From positions 145,032,051 through 145,096,050 of the forward strand of contig OX578133.1 of the NCBI GenBank assembly GCA_951213105.1: a DNA stretch of 64,000 bases, written 5' to 3'. Positions 35,490 to 48,194 of this stretch are shown here, piece by piece. Position 1 is the stretch's first letter. Each line of letters begins with the position of its first letter. The position numbers and the translations under genes were made by a program. This DNA is from Amaurobius ferox. Lineage: Eukaryota; Arthropoda; Arachnida; Araneae; Amaurobiidae. The notes under the pieces were generated by a model that did no database searches, was not told where the DNA came from, and saw only the letters and a list, made by a program, of their open reading frames with translations.

Positions 35490-38489
35490 GAACAAATTAT
35501 TTTTATTTATTTTATCCATTGAATATTAGTTTCAATATAGTTCATTTAGTATAACGGGAGGGAAAATATAACTTTCTAAATAATCAGTAAAAATAGCACA
35601 TATACTGATCTTGAAATAAATCTCAGTGAGATTAATGAAGCGTCAATATACAAGTGAGAATTTTCATTTGCCAATCACGCTGTACAAAAGAAATTAAATA
35701 AATTGAAATAACTTTATTTGTTTGTTATCATTTCTCGACCTGTTGTCCAATGTTTCTTTCGGGCATACAGGCTGGGGGGAAGCTCCTCCAGTTCCCCCTC
35801 CCCCCCCCCCCCGTCCCTCGGATCCAGTTTCTCCTCCCTCGCCCGTTCAACCTCCCTCGGATCGGATGCATTTTGTGTCATCGAGCTAAATGCAACTAAA
35901 CTTAGGCCATAATGAAAAAGAAACATTTAATTTTTGAACAAGAGCTTGTAGTCCGGAATTTATTCCGCCCGAACTACGGGTTTTTTCGTAATTTCACTAC
36001 TAGCGGTAACGTCCCACATAGTTTAGTTCTTAAAAATAATAATGGCACTTCTACTTTCGCATTCTCATATATCTAGTATACCAATTTCTTTTAACACCAG
36101 ACACATATTAGGAAAATAATGTGAGATTCCCTCACACCACAGATACCTCAGATCGAAGACCATTGGTCAAGATCAAGAGGGTACGTTTAAGTCCTATTCT
36201 GAGCCCTACTTTATCAAAATAATTGAAGGTAATTTTTTTTAGAAAAAATCTTAGTAATGTTACATAAGTTCTTAACTCCGGCTATGGAAACAGTTGCTCT
36301 AAACCTCAAGGCGAGCCCCTAGTCTGGGTCATTGAATTAGCTCCTAAACAGATTAGAGTAGTTTCTAAACGATTAGATTAGTTCCTAATTTCATTGAGTA
36401 GATAATTGAAATAGTCCTTTAAATGTAATATTTTTTTTAATCATTTTCATTAATAACATTATATTAGGATACATTCTGGTCGATTTACAAGAAGGGATCC
36501 GGAATAGAAAAATATATTAAAAAAAAACACATTTTTATTCTCTTAACATAAAGAATACTGTAGGGATTTAAAAATATCAACAACGCAAATCGCATGATTT
36601 GTGTTGGTTATATGGGCTGATATAACAAGTTTTATCTTGTATTAACTATGTTGTTGATGGGTGAGTACTAAACTTTTAGTCCATTAATTTCGAAATGGAA
36701 TCTTTGTGATTCTAAATGTGATTTGTCACATTTAGAAGGATATATCTAAACTTCCTTGAAAGGTACATATATGAAATTTTGTACAGAGTTCCTGTGCTCT
36801 ATTTTCAATAAATTGTCTTCAGAATTTTTTCTTTTAAGTAAAAATTTAAAAAATATTTCTTTTGAAGCAAACATAAGTGTTAAAAAATATTTTTTTTTTT
36901 TACTTTTAAAGTAGTTAAAAATTTTGCAAATAATATTTTTAAGACAAATTAACATCAAACTTTTTCTGCGCACAAAAGTAAAGAAAATATGCTAATTGAG
37001 CAATTGATTCAGCAGTTATATCAAAAATTAAACATGTTTAAAATTTAAATTTTTTTAAATAAAATTTCAAACTTCTTAAGAATGTTTCATTTGTAGTGTG
37101 ATCTTAAAATAGACATATATGTCAGGAAAAAATTCATTGTAAAACTCTCACAAATAAAAAAATAACTTTTGTTGTCCCGGACCACCCTCTTGAAAATTAT
37201 GCATATGTGAGTGAGAGTGAAATAGTCACTGAAATTTTAGCTTATAATCTTTATTACGTTGAATAAAACTCGCTTATTAGCTGTATTTATGAAAATAATA
37301 AAATTCATTTTAGACTACACAGAAAGATTTGAATCGGAAACTTTAATTCCGATCACCTAGTATATAATTTTTACAATGAGTAAACAAAACTATTAAGCAA
37401 CTGCTAAAAAGAAAAAAAAAACAATTTTTTTCACCCTGTTTTTATCAATTTTCCTTAAATAATCACCTCAAAAGTTCTAGAACAAAATATAAGCATTTAT
37501 TTCTTACATACCATGACCCAAAAATTTTTAGGTCAATGCCCATGTTCCGGCTATTTGCAAGAGGTCATTGGATAATTATTTAGCTGTATCAGACATAGAA
37601 GATGGGCAAGGCCTCCATTACGAAACTAAAATGTCGATTCCGGTGTGCAGAATTAGATTTTTTTTAAGCCCACGAAAAGTCTGGTTTTAGCCGTTGCGCA
37701 AAAACCAGAGTATAAGATCATGTTTGTGCAGAGTGTAACCCTGACAAAGGTTTTCGCTGCTTTAACTGGAATCTTATTACATTTCGAATGATTGAAAACG
37801 TCGCGGAAATGGTTTCCATTTAGCTCTGGTGTTTGCACTAAGGTAGCACTTACCAGAATGTGGTTTATACACGAGCTTATAGGCAGTGCAGCCGTCAGGA
37901 TTTTCAGGCCCCTATGCAGCAAATGCGCGTACTACTATTAACCCCTATTTGAGAAGATTTTGAACTATTTTATAAGATTTTGAATTCTTAAACTATACGT
38001 TCCAGTCCCTTATGCAATTCATTCTTCCCCCCCCCCCCTCCCCCGTCTACGATCTGCCTATAAGGGACACACCAACATTTTTAGAGATGTTAAATTAGGT
38101 AAAAAATGTGTAGATAAGTATTTAATTCACGCTTTACTTTTAAATATATCACAAAGATTGTATACAAGGAAAAAATAATTTTGTATTCATCTGTAGAAAT
38201 TAAAAAAGAAATTCAAAGATTCTCTTTCAATTTTCATTGTATTTACTCGCACAGAGATAGTAAACCTTAAAATATGGGGTTCCTAAAAAAATCCATATGC
38301 ACCCTGTAAAGTATTTGTTTTATATCTTAGACTAAAAGTGACACAACTCAATACTTTCTAGAACTCATTAATTATGCCTCTAATGGCCAAGGAAAGAGCA
38401 CACAGAGACTACGATTTAAAATCCAAAACTGATTTATTAACTCAACTAGAGCAAAGACGTCTACTGGCTGTTTAAATAAAGATTCTGTA
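35490..38489. other. No gene; C tracts and a hairpin
   Basis: A CT-rich block with a long C tract lies at about 35796-35812. A near-palindrome at 35949-35978 reads GTAGTCCGGAAT and ATTCCGCCCGAACTAC. Another C tract is near 38028. The 89-residue open frame at 37653-37922 was examined and not recognised. Confidence 0.5.
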
Positions 38490-38497
38490 GTCTAGAG

Positions 38498-38870
38498 CAG
38501 TGTTCTTCAACCTTTGTCATCTCGCGGAACCCTTTTTTTGAGATATTTTTTTTATGGAACCCTTCGTTCAGTAGCGCACCCAGATTTGATTTTAGGGGGG
38601 GATGTGTCATATTACGTATTACATGTTATGAACAAGGTGCGTATCTGCCTTTGTTATAAAAACTTTATATAAGATATAAATTTGCATTAATTCAAACAAG
38701 AAGATAAATATTTCATATAAAGTATTTGTATTATACGTATATATATCATATGAAATTGAAAACAAAGAAAAACAAAACAAAAACAACGAATTGCAGTATC
38801 GACTCGCGGAACCCCTAAAGCGTTTGAGTGAAACCCTAGGGTTCCGCGGAACACAGGTTGAAGAACACTG
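38498..38870. mobile_element. hAT-type MITE with perfect 8-bp duplication
   Basis: Ends CAGTGTTCTTCAACC and GGTTGAAGAACACTG are exact inverse copies. GTCTAGAG stands on both sides (38490-38497 and 38871-38878). The next inner blocks TCGCGGAACCC and GGGTTCCGCGGA also pair. There is no transposase in the 373 bp. Confidence 0.93.
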
Positions 38871-38939
38871 GTCTAGAGTATTACACAATCCCCATTCAAC
38901 TTAACTTGGACGCAACTAAAATTGCTGTGCTTGGTAATA

Positions 38940-40516
38940 CAGCCCCTCGTTATATCGCGCTTGCCGAGAGACATGGCAAAATGCGCGATATATCCGAATG
39001 CGCGATATATAGGGCAATATGATAGAAATTATACTTTTATGAATATATGTAGTAAAAATTTAAGAGCGAAAGTACAATAATAAAAAAGACAATAATAAAA
39101 CCCTCATTCACTCCCGCCCCACCGACGACTCATGCTGTAACACTCCAATCTTGGGAAAGCAAAAGAATGTAAACGAAAAATCAGAAGGAAAAAAACAAGA
39201 TCAATCATGCTTAAAGCATTGATTATGAAACACTTTTCAAATTCAATGCAATTTTATTTAAACAAGTCTAAAATGCAATACATTCCTCGGTAATATTTTG
39301 AAACTTATCACAATACTGCATTAATTTATTATATTTGAAACCTTAAACCTTCATCGAAAAAAATTAACTTCATTCAAATGACGGCATTAAAGTATAAATT
39401 GCCTGGTTTAAACATCTCTAAAATGTGATACATTCCTCGGTAATAAGAGTGAATGTAATATCCACACAGTGAATGTAATATCCACACAGACACACAGAAA
39501 CATACACAGATACACCCTTACACACACAGACGTCTTCCTAAAAATAGTTTTTTCGTGTTCTAGAAGTCCCAAAACGTGCAGATCCTTTGAAAATTAGAGT
39601 TCCGATCTTCGGCACGATTCCAGTACTTTGAGTACATACACATACACACATATATTATCTGTGCATCTGTGTATTATCTGTGCATCTAAATTCCGTGCCT
39701 ATGCAATTACAATAGTTGTGATTTTAAATGATCCCTAAACTTTTATTATTTCTTCAACGAAGCCTAATTTTAACATATGCAGAATGCAAATAACTCAAGC
39801 GATTGTAAGATGAATTACATAAGAATTGCTGAATTTTTTTCACACAAAATTATTTAGCTCTGGAGTCTGGAATACAAGTTATATGAATGAAATATTCATT
39901 GATTTTGCATAAAGAATCAGATGATTTATATTTCGATACAGTTTTAAATATTTAAGTATAATAAATTACTGTAATACTGTGATAATGTAAAAGATATCTC
40001 CACTGAATGTATAACATTTTAGAAATTTTTAAATGAAATTACATTTCAGTTGGAAAGTGTTTCATAATCAATGTTTATGCATGATTGATCTTTCTTGTTT
40101 AAATAACTACTGAATATATTTCGATGAATTTTCTTTTATATATTTTATGGAACAATTTGAATATTACCTAAAATTTTCGAAGCAATTTGTGAAATTTAAA
40201 TCCGCTTAAAAAATGTTTGAAAAATTAGGTCGCATACGGCTCAATGTATTTCATTTTTTCAACCCAGGTTCAATTCCAAATTAATTGAGTGATATTATTC
40301 ATTTATATTCCCAGAGGTCCAACAGACCTTCTCAACAACATACTAAAATTTCATTTTGATTAAGTCATTTTTACGGCAGTTATCGTGCTAACGGACAGAC
40401 AGACAGACAGAATGAACAAAGTCATAAACACTTTTCAACTGTGTTGTAAAGTGTTAAAAATGGGAGACATAACAGAAGCGCGATATATTGAGGCGCGATA
40501 TAACAAAGGGTTACCG
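38940..40516. mobile_element. pogo/Tigger-like non-autonomous element
   Basis: Left end CAGCCCCTCGTTATATCGCG, right end (inverse) CGGTAACCCTTTGTTATATC; flanked by TA. Subterminal GCGCGATATA repeats occur at both ends, as in pogo-group elements. The 1.58-kb interior has a family H fragment in inverse orientation (39470-39625), a CA-rich run and two copies of ATACATTCCTCGGTAAT. No transposase. Confidence 0.7.
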
Positions 40517-40519
40517 TAT

Positions 40520-42120
40520 ATATGCGAAATTCGCGCTCCTTCGTACGCACTTAATAAAATGTGAAGCTTTATCATACCCAGGTCCAACTACTGCCGACTT
40601 TAGTTATGACATCTAGAGCACCACTTCTTTCTCTCACTACTTGGTTATTATCAGAAGGATTCTTTTCCGCACCTTATCTGTATATCTTCTCGATTTGAGT
40701 GCACGAATCCGTACTTGTCACTCATGAACCATTATTTCGGTCACACTTCGATCCACGAATTGTTAATCCCCCCCCCCCTTTTAAAACCGATCCGAAGGCT
40801 TTATCCTAATTTACCAACAGGATCGCAGAAACTTGGTTGGCCGATTCTCTAATTAATCTACTTGACCGGAACCAATAAAAAATGTTTGTTAATGCAAAAC
40901 CACTCAAATATTCGAAACGTCAAATCAAGGAAAATTATAACTAAAGTCATATAGACCTCACAACCCTAATAACTTTGTTAGGAAACATCCGTGAATATAC
41001 GCGTATCCATTAAGTCTGTCTGTAGTAAAGTGATCTTACCTGATCGAATAAAAGTGGCTGACAAATAGAATAAAACGAATTACAAGGTTGTAGATAATTG
41101 TCTAACAAATTGAAATTGACACTAAAAACGAACGAAGGCAATAAATACCTGTCAAAAAGTCGTATCATCAAAGTCTCTAACACGGTAACATCTGTAATGC
41201 TTGTCAAAATACGCGGTCTTATTCTTTCTTGTACTCAAATCTGCACTGTCTCTGACGGAGGGCATTTTAAGCAGACTCTGTACACCAGATATCTGTTCAT
41301 GTAAGTGTCGTTTATTTTAGCATTCCTGAATAGAACAGCAATCCTATTGTGGCCAATGAATGCCTTCTGTAACAGTTTTATTGTCGATTCCTACTCAGCT
41401 TTTTTCGACCATATCGCTTTGTCGCAGAGTTCGTTATCCTAACTTTATAAGTTCTCCGCTAGGGGACGCTGCAATCACTTTTATTCGATCAGGTATGGTC
41501 ATTTTTTTATAGCCAGGCCTAGCGTTTACACTCATAACAACCTGCGTACAGAATATGGGGTACTTAAGCACTTTCCTAAAAACCCTGTATAACATTAACG
41601 AAGACATTCGCAGCTGGTCGTATGTCTAATGAAGGTCTGGCCACATTACTGTGACGTTCATTATTCTTAAAAAGGCACCATATGATTACGAGGCCCTCGG
41701 TGCAATTATCTATCTGTAAATTGGGACCCGGCATCGAACTACACGTAGCAAATTTATGAAATTGCCTACAAGCATAGGTTTAAATTTAAATACATGCTGT
41801 AACACTGTAAACTGATCCCTTTTCATTATATATTTATCTCACATGTGTATTTATTATGTCACCTATCATTATATTTCAATATCTAGTGCTGTATTTAAAA
41901 TTATAAGGAGATTATTGTAATAGGCGTGTATAAAACTGGCGAGTTTCGAAAAATGAATAAAGGGCGTTTTATCATCTTTCCGGACCCAATTTCATTTGCA
42001 TCAATGCAACCACTCTCTTTTGACTGACCCCATTTAAATCTAGTAGTTCCGGGTGAAATACCGAACTACAGTGCTCTTTTGCATAATTCAATGTGCATAG
42101 GCAGTTTACACATGGGTAAA
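40520..42120. other. No gene recognised
   Basis: Includes a C tract near 40769. The open frame at 41972-42310 (minus) overlaps the SINE/LINE tail and looks fortuitous. Confidence 0.45.
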
Positions 42121-42129
42121 AATTCTCTG

Positions 42130-42180
42130 GTCGAAGGTCCAAACAGATTTCCGATACATCGGACGGTCTGGGTCGAAGAA
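42130..42180 (+). repeat. Isolated SINE/LINE tail
   Basis: GGTCCAAACAGATTTCC followed by ATCGGACGGTCTGGGTCG matches only the last ~45 bp of the SINE and LINE tail. The upstream sequence does not match the SINE body, so this may be an extremely truncated LINE or SINE copy. Confidence 0.6.
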
Positions 42181-42189
42181 CAATCGAAA

Positions 42190-43036
42190 TCCACGTACAT
42201 GCGGTAGGGTACACAAAAGTCGGCCGCTCCACAACCAGGAAAAGCAAAATAAATAAATAAAAAAAAAAGATCCTTTCCACAAGAAAAACACCAAAAATAA
42301 AATTATGCATTAATCATTATTAAATTATGCATGCAATCCAAATCACATGTTTTGTTTGAATGAGAAGATATGCAAACAAATTTTTTCCAAACTGTAGAAT
42401 TGCGTTAATCTTACATTTTGGTTGCGGCGAAATAAGCATCAGATAATTTAAAAAATGCGTATTTCGATGTATTTAAAAAAAGATGAAGAAATTGTAATGG
42501 GGGGTGGGGTCCTACGGTTTTAGAATAAACGTCGTTGGAAAGAACGTTCTTCGAATCTTTTGAGAATATTTTCGGTCGCTAAGGGACCCATTTGCATGAA
42601 AATCACACAAAAGCGAGTGTCACAGGGGCCTCGAGCATAAAAGTCCATTGGTTTCATAACAAATAAGCCACTGAAAACTTTTTAAAAGTATTCCCCAAAA
42701 GTTTAGTTTCGAATGGAAAAAGCTTAAGAACTAGGAGGAATTTGATATAAGGAAAAATGTAAATGGAATAAATTTCCGATAAACTTGAATCAAGTGCAAT
42801 TAGCTTATATCTGTGCTTTCATAACTATTGCGATGTAAATTATGTAGGAAAGCAATACAATGAAAGGAAAAATAATAATTTTCGTTAAACGAAAAACAGG
42901 AAATACGCTACAAAAATAACGTACGTTTAAAAAGGACATTTGATTGTCATGTTTTCTTTAAGAATATATTTGAATATGTAGCCGGCATAGCCTGGGATTT
43001 AAAGCAGGAATTTATTGAATTCATTTATTCAATTTG
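42190..43036. other. No recognised feature
   Basis: AT-rich, no coding signal, no clear repeat. Confidence 0.5.
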
Positions 43037-43210
43037 TACTTTCTCATACCTAACATTGAGAAAGTATTGTTTTCCCGAAAATTTTCGATTTAGAGATTCT
43101 GATTCCAATATATATTTTAAGACCTTCTGAACACGTTTTGACAATTTTTGGACTGATGTCAGTCTGTTTAATGTCTGTGGTTGATTTCTTGTGCGTACAC
43201 AGCAGCCACA
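43037..43210 (+). repeat. Family H left end with perfect 10-bp hairpin
   Basis: TACTTTCTCA (43037-43046) and TGAGAAAGTA (43057-43066) pair perfectly, followed by TTGTTTTCCCGAAAATTTTC and a shortened TCAGTCTG/GTCTGTGG region. Confidence 0.6.
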
Positions 43211-44582
43211 AATATAAATGGATTTTCACGAAACTTTATATCCGGCTTTGTTATCAAAAAATGTAGAACTAAATAGAATTTTCTTTAAATTCCAGCGAAA
43301 ACTTTTAATTTTATTCTAAAATTTATATTTTTTAACATGGCAGCATAGGACAAAATTTAACTTAATCATGCCTAAAAGGGTTTATTTATGGTTCAATGAT
43401 CACGAGACTTAATAGTTTCAATCATTGTTGTGAAAAATAGCCACGATACAAATATTTTTTGTTCATAACGTCATTAGATCCCCCCCTTGGGGGCAAGCTA
43501 ATCCCCCCCTCCGAGGGTGTACATTGTCAAGTGTGGTATCAATCGAAATACCTTTAAAGTGAAGGATAACACGTTGTAGTGGTAATAATTTGGACCCACG
43601 ATACCGATTTTTCAAATTTTTTCTTGCAAAATTAAAAAAAAAAAATAATTTTAGTATGAGAAAATCGAGTTGAGCCAAACTCCAATTAATTTAAAAGGCA
43701 TAGTCGCGTCCCACCAGCTTTTTGGCAAATTTCAGGGAAATAGCTTTATTCTTTCGAAAGATATCACTCTACCTATGGAAGGAAGGGGGTAAACTGCCTA
43801 AATATCTCGCGAACGGTATACGCGATAACTTCTAAAATAGTTTCAATTCATTTCTGGTTAAGAGCACTGACAACGCATCCACTTATCAATGAGTATATGT
43901 TATGATATACAAGAAAAGGTCTAGTCGTCGGTAATTTTATTTCTGAGATAACGTGGTATGTAGCTATTATACCTACAACTGAACCTCTTTTAGTTTTCAG
44001 TGAATTTAAGTAGCCGAATGATTCTCAAATACCGGAAACATTTTTGTTGTACTCTGCATGTTGCCAATTCTGGTAGAATAATTTTTTTTTTTTTAACAGC
44101 CAGGGTTTAAAACATTCGGGGGTTATTTTCTTTTTGTTTTCCTTTTATTTTTAACGAAAAACAATAGTTTAGAAACCTTGTTTTTAAACTATGATTTAAA
44201 TCAAAATAACGATTTACACAAAAAAAGCCATGGATTAAACCAGGGTTTAAATCAATGGGATATAAACTAGACAACACTGCTATAAACTCAAAAATATGAT
44301 GTGAGCAGCACAGGACTTTCCCTAGAGACTCAAGTTCATTTTCTCTGTCTCTCTTACATGATTCATTAAATTGAGTTTAATCGCACAAAATTGCACGGAT
44401 AATTATTTGAAATGACACTGAATTTGCAGTTTTAATTCAGTTTTCATTTTATTTGGCGACTGGACGTATTTTCAAAGGCGACGTTGCAAAAGTACGAAAA
44501 AAAGAAATATCTCGTGAACGGTTGCCCTAGTAAAGAGATTGGTTTTATTCTTTCTGGCGTCAAAAATTACGTATAAAGCAAG

Positions 44583-44612
44583 CATTTAATTGATACATTT
44601 ATCAATTAAATG
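44583..44612. repeat. Perfect 13-bp-arm hairpin
   Basis: CATTTAATTGATA and TATCAATTAAATG flank CATT. An alternative overlapping palindrome (TTGATACATTTA/TAAATGTATCAA) is also possible. Confidence 0.8.
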
Positions 44613-44639
44613 TATCAATGTTCATATGTAGTCTTTTAT

Positions 44640-45584
44640 TTTGAGGTGATTTTTGAGTGTCCTGTCGCAAAAAAACGCAGGTTCTTCTTTTCCAAATCGT
44701 ACCAAAATCTAATCAGCACCAAGGTAACCCACAAGCGACTTATCCGTCAAAGTTTGTGAAATTTCGTCAAATAGATACATACATTACCCAGAGAGCGAGA
44801 GAGACAGACAAATGCACGCACATACAAACACACACACAGAGAAAGGGAGCGAGAGACACATACATATAGACACATACACACACACAGGCTTCACGCTAAA
44901 AATAGTAGGGTGAGTGCTCCAGTTATGGCCACATTTAGAAAGCGTATAAATTTAAAAATGTGTTCTGCTTAATTGAATAAACACTATGAATTGCTACACG
45001 CAACATTTAATAGTAAATTTAATTTACTTTCAGGTAATAACAACAATATTTTACAAAACTTCTATTTTCCTTGAAATTTTTAAAAATAAACAAAATCTTC
45101 CCCTTTGCACTAGTTTTGGCAACGTATAGAACAAAGTCTAAAAATATTTCTTTACTTATAGAATTCATTAAGGAACATATCCTACCTTTTAATTGCTAAA
45201 ATTATGAAATGGATGATTCAAAATAATAGCAGAATAAAAATTTTAAAACCCTGTTGCTTATTAAAAACCTTAAGATCTATGAGAAAAGAGAACAAACACA
45301 TTCACAGATTTATTTTTCCGGTGATTTCCAAAATATAGGTAATTATAACAATGATGGTACATATAATCAAAATATTGTTTACAAAATGGAAGAACGAAAT
45401 TTATTGGTTAAATAACACATTCAATTGTTAATTATTTGTAAAACTGTCACAATGTGGCCAAAACTTGCCCTATTTTCGTGTTCCAGAAGTCTCTAAACGT
45501 GTGGGTCCGTCGAAAACTCAAGTGACGATTTGCGACACGATTCCAATACTTTCCCTATATATTACCATATATTGTGGGAAAGTT
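44640..45584 (-). repeat. Family H copy, inverse
   Basis: Its hairpin is at 45547-45584 (TACTTTCCC...GGGAAAGT). Reading the minus strand, GAGTTTTCGACGG and CACGTTTAGAGACTTC follow, with the CA run (inverse TG) at 44815-44890. The region 44910-45450 between them does not match other copies. Confidence 0.5.
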
Positions 45585-46475
45585 AAAACGTTCAAGCCTT
45601 TTACTCTATTTAATGTTCTAGCTAGATCACTATTGCAAAATTTGTAAGATTAGTTGTAGTGATCGTAGAGGCCATGCTGCTTTTTAATTATACATATTTT
45701 TTAATCAGCCTGAAAAGCTGTACTTAACAATTCCCAAACTCAATTTTGAAATTTCCGACAACTGGATCTCTTTTTTTTTTGTAAACCATCACATATTTAT
45801 ATTTTTATACTTTATTTTCCATTTAAATGCAATATCTCGAAACCGGCACATGGGTCCTATAAATGATGCCATTCGCATTTAAATAAAGAAAATTACATGT
45901 AATATAGCTACTTCTGTAGCATTTCTCGGCATAATTATAGTTTTATAACGTTTTTCTATTTTCAAAAAAAAAAAAAAATATTCAAATATTAAGGGTTTTG
46001 CCTTGATCTGTTTGCCCTAAAAATCAGTAGGCGTCTAATGTTTAATCGAATGAAATAATCGTACCATATTTCATTCCATTTTCTCAATTTATTCAAGAGA
46101 TATTGTCTCCGCAGACTCACTATTTCGAAATAGAAATGGTTCACACATACAAATCTCTGTTAGCCTTCGGGTCAATCGTGTGGTCTGGATTTTTCACGCA
46201 TACAAATCTTTGGAAGCAGTGCTTTAATCTTTTAGCAGTAACAAGCCATGCTGATTTATGTGTCAATTTATAAATGGATCATCTTAAACCATAGTAGACT
46301 AATTCAGAAAAATTAGGTTTGAGATAATGAACGTTATGTTTGAAAATCAATAATATATTAAGGCAATCGTATTTTTACAGAAAAAGTCATTCTGGTTATA
46401 CTAAGAAATAATCTTAAATTTAAGACAATCTTAAAATAGCAACAAAAATCACTTATATTTATTTTTGAATTTCAA

Positions 46476-47245
46476 ACATGCGGTTCACTCTGGCTGAATG
46501 TTTATTTAGAAAATAAACTTCATAGTTCACATTCCATTCCACTATATCAGAGAGGTTTAAATGTATGCCCAAACAGATGATGAATGTTACACTATATTCT
46601 GACGTCAAATTGGTCCTTATTGCTATTTTCGCTGTCTAATGTAATTGAAGTTGATATGCCATCAATTTTTACATAGCTGGGTATATCTTAGTCATGTGCG
46701 GGGTCTAAAGTCTGATAAAATGGATGGTGGACAAGTGCAAAATATTGTAATAACACAAGAATATCGAATAACTTTGAAATTTTGAGTTCATTAAAATCGA
46801 GTTTTCATAGAACAATAGCTCTAAGGTTAAGAATGTGGTCCCAAAAGACACTTATTTGCATTGCTGGTTAAAAAGCTGTCAAAATCGTTGTAAAGGCATT
46901 TATAAAAGATTATGCTGGGATATAATTCGTTTTTAACATGAAAAAAATTAAATATTTTTCTTTTTAAATATACATTTACATGTCAACACATTTCAATAAT
47001 AAAAAGTTAAACTCTGTAAAACATACAGAATTTAAAGTTTCTTGCATAGTTTACTTTGCCTGACGAATCCTAAAGCCCTTTCAGTACTCGATACATTAGT
47101 AAAACAAAAAGATTTCACATAAAATACATTTAAATTAATTCAAATAAATTGTTGTGTACAGGGTCGTAAGTTTCATCATTAGTGTCACTCACATCAGGGA
47201 ATTTAACCCGAAACTACTGAAATTCATGAAAATTTTAGCCGACAC
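46476..47245. repeat. Partner of the segment at 175-965
   Basis: Same landmarks in the same order and orientation, about 46.3 kb away. The copies continue to match at 3165-3330 versus 47655-47820 (CTTCTTCTATTGATTTATC / TGAGATAGTTCATCG). In the first copy about 2.2 kb of other sequence separates the two blocks. Confidence 0.8.
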
Positions 47246-47371
47246 AATGCTTGTCCATCTTCAAAGAGTCATTTTAAATCACCACTTACTTCACTCTGCA
47301 TGAAGTCATTTCTTTGGAAATCGCTTCTTCTATTGGTTTATCCCTCTCTATTAAAGCCTCTGATTGGCGTA

Positions 47372-47638
47372 CACTGTAAAACATTCTGCAACCTTACCTC
47401 ATTTGTTTTAGCTACTTTGATGATAATTTCAGCAAACTATCAGAAAAGCCGCAATTATAGGCGTTCATGAAAATTCCAGCTTCATTTCTGAAATATTCAG
47501 CTAATTATCGTCGTCGTTACTTCTGTGTGTGTGTGTATATATATATATATAATCATAACTATCGGGAACCTTACTCCCCATCACGGACAGCTGATTCTCC
47601 TGAAACTTTACAGCTTTGCTTGCAAACGTTTTACAGTG
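47372..47638. mobile_element. 267-bp MITE with CACTGTAAAAC ends
   Basis: CACTGTAAAACATT and AACGTTTTACAGTG are inverted, bordered by TA on both sides. It splits the duplicated segment. About 70 bp of the host sequence (TTTCTTTGGAAATCGCTTCT...) appears on both sides, 350 bp apart. Confidence 0.75.
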
Positions 47639-47911
47639 TAGTTAACTCTGAAGTCGAGTTTCTTTGGAAATCGCTTCTTCTATTAGTTTATCCCTCTGCA
47701 TTGAAGTCTCCGATTGGTGTACTGAGATAGTTCATCGTAGCAGAAATAAACCCTCCTTTAGCCTACCGAAATTGCCCCAAAACTCATTTTAGAAAATAGT
47801 CGGTTCACTATGATTTAACACGCTGCAAATGGTTTCGGAAATTGAGGGTGATATCAGCGATTGAAAAAGTTGCGGGTAATAAATACAGTTTAGAGCAAAT
47901 GAAGTCAATGT

Positions 47912-47967
47912 GTTAAGCCAAGGAGGTTTACGCATAAAATAGTATATTTAAACCTCCTTGGGTTAAG
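47912..47967. repeat. 44-bp palindrome with 6-bp flanking repeat
   Basis: CCAAGGAGGTTTA (47918-47930) and TAAACCTCCTTGG (47949-47961) are exact inverses, and GTTAAG stands directly on both sides. Confidence 0.8.
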
Positions 47968-48015
47968 TCAATGAGGTGGATATCGTCAAATCCCCTGAAT
48001 TTGACAATAGTTCAC

Positions 48016-48061
48016 TTCATTAATCAATGATATTTAACAGAACATATCATTGATTAATGAA
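48016..48061. repeat. Perfect hairpin with 18-bp arms
   Basis: TTCATTAATCAATGATAT and ATATCATTGATTAATGAA flank the loop TTAACAGAAC. TATTTAACAGAACAT recurs about 40 bases later. A 19-base G tract at 48141-48159 follows. Confidence 0.85.
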
Positions 48062-48194
48062 CTGACTTCAACATATTTAACAGAACATTTTGATATAAAC
48101 AGAACAGAAGTTAAACTTTAGAGAAATGTATCTATTCTGCGGGGGGGGGGGGGGGGGGGAATTATAACTGTGTAAAAATATCAAAAGAAAGGTA

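Noticed and set aside
37653..37922. An 89-residue minus-strand ORF considered as a transposase piece
   Set aside because: No diagnostic motif could be matched with confidence.
41972..42310. A 112-residue minus-strand ORF
   Set aside because: It crosses the SINE/LINE tail and has no recognisable domain.
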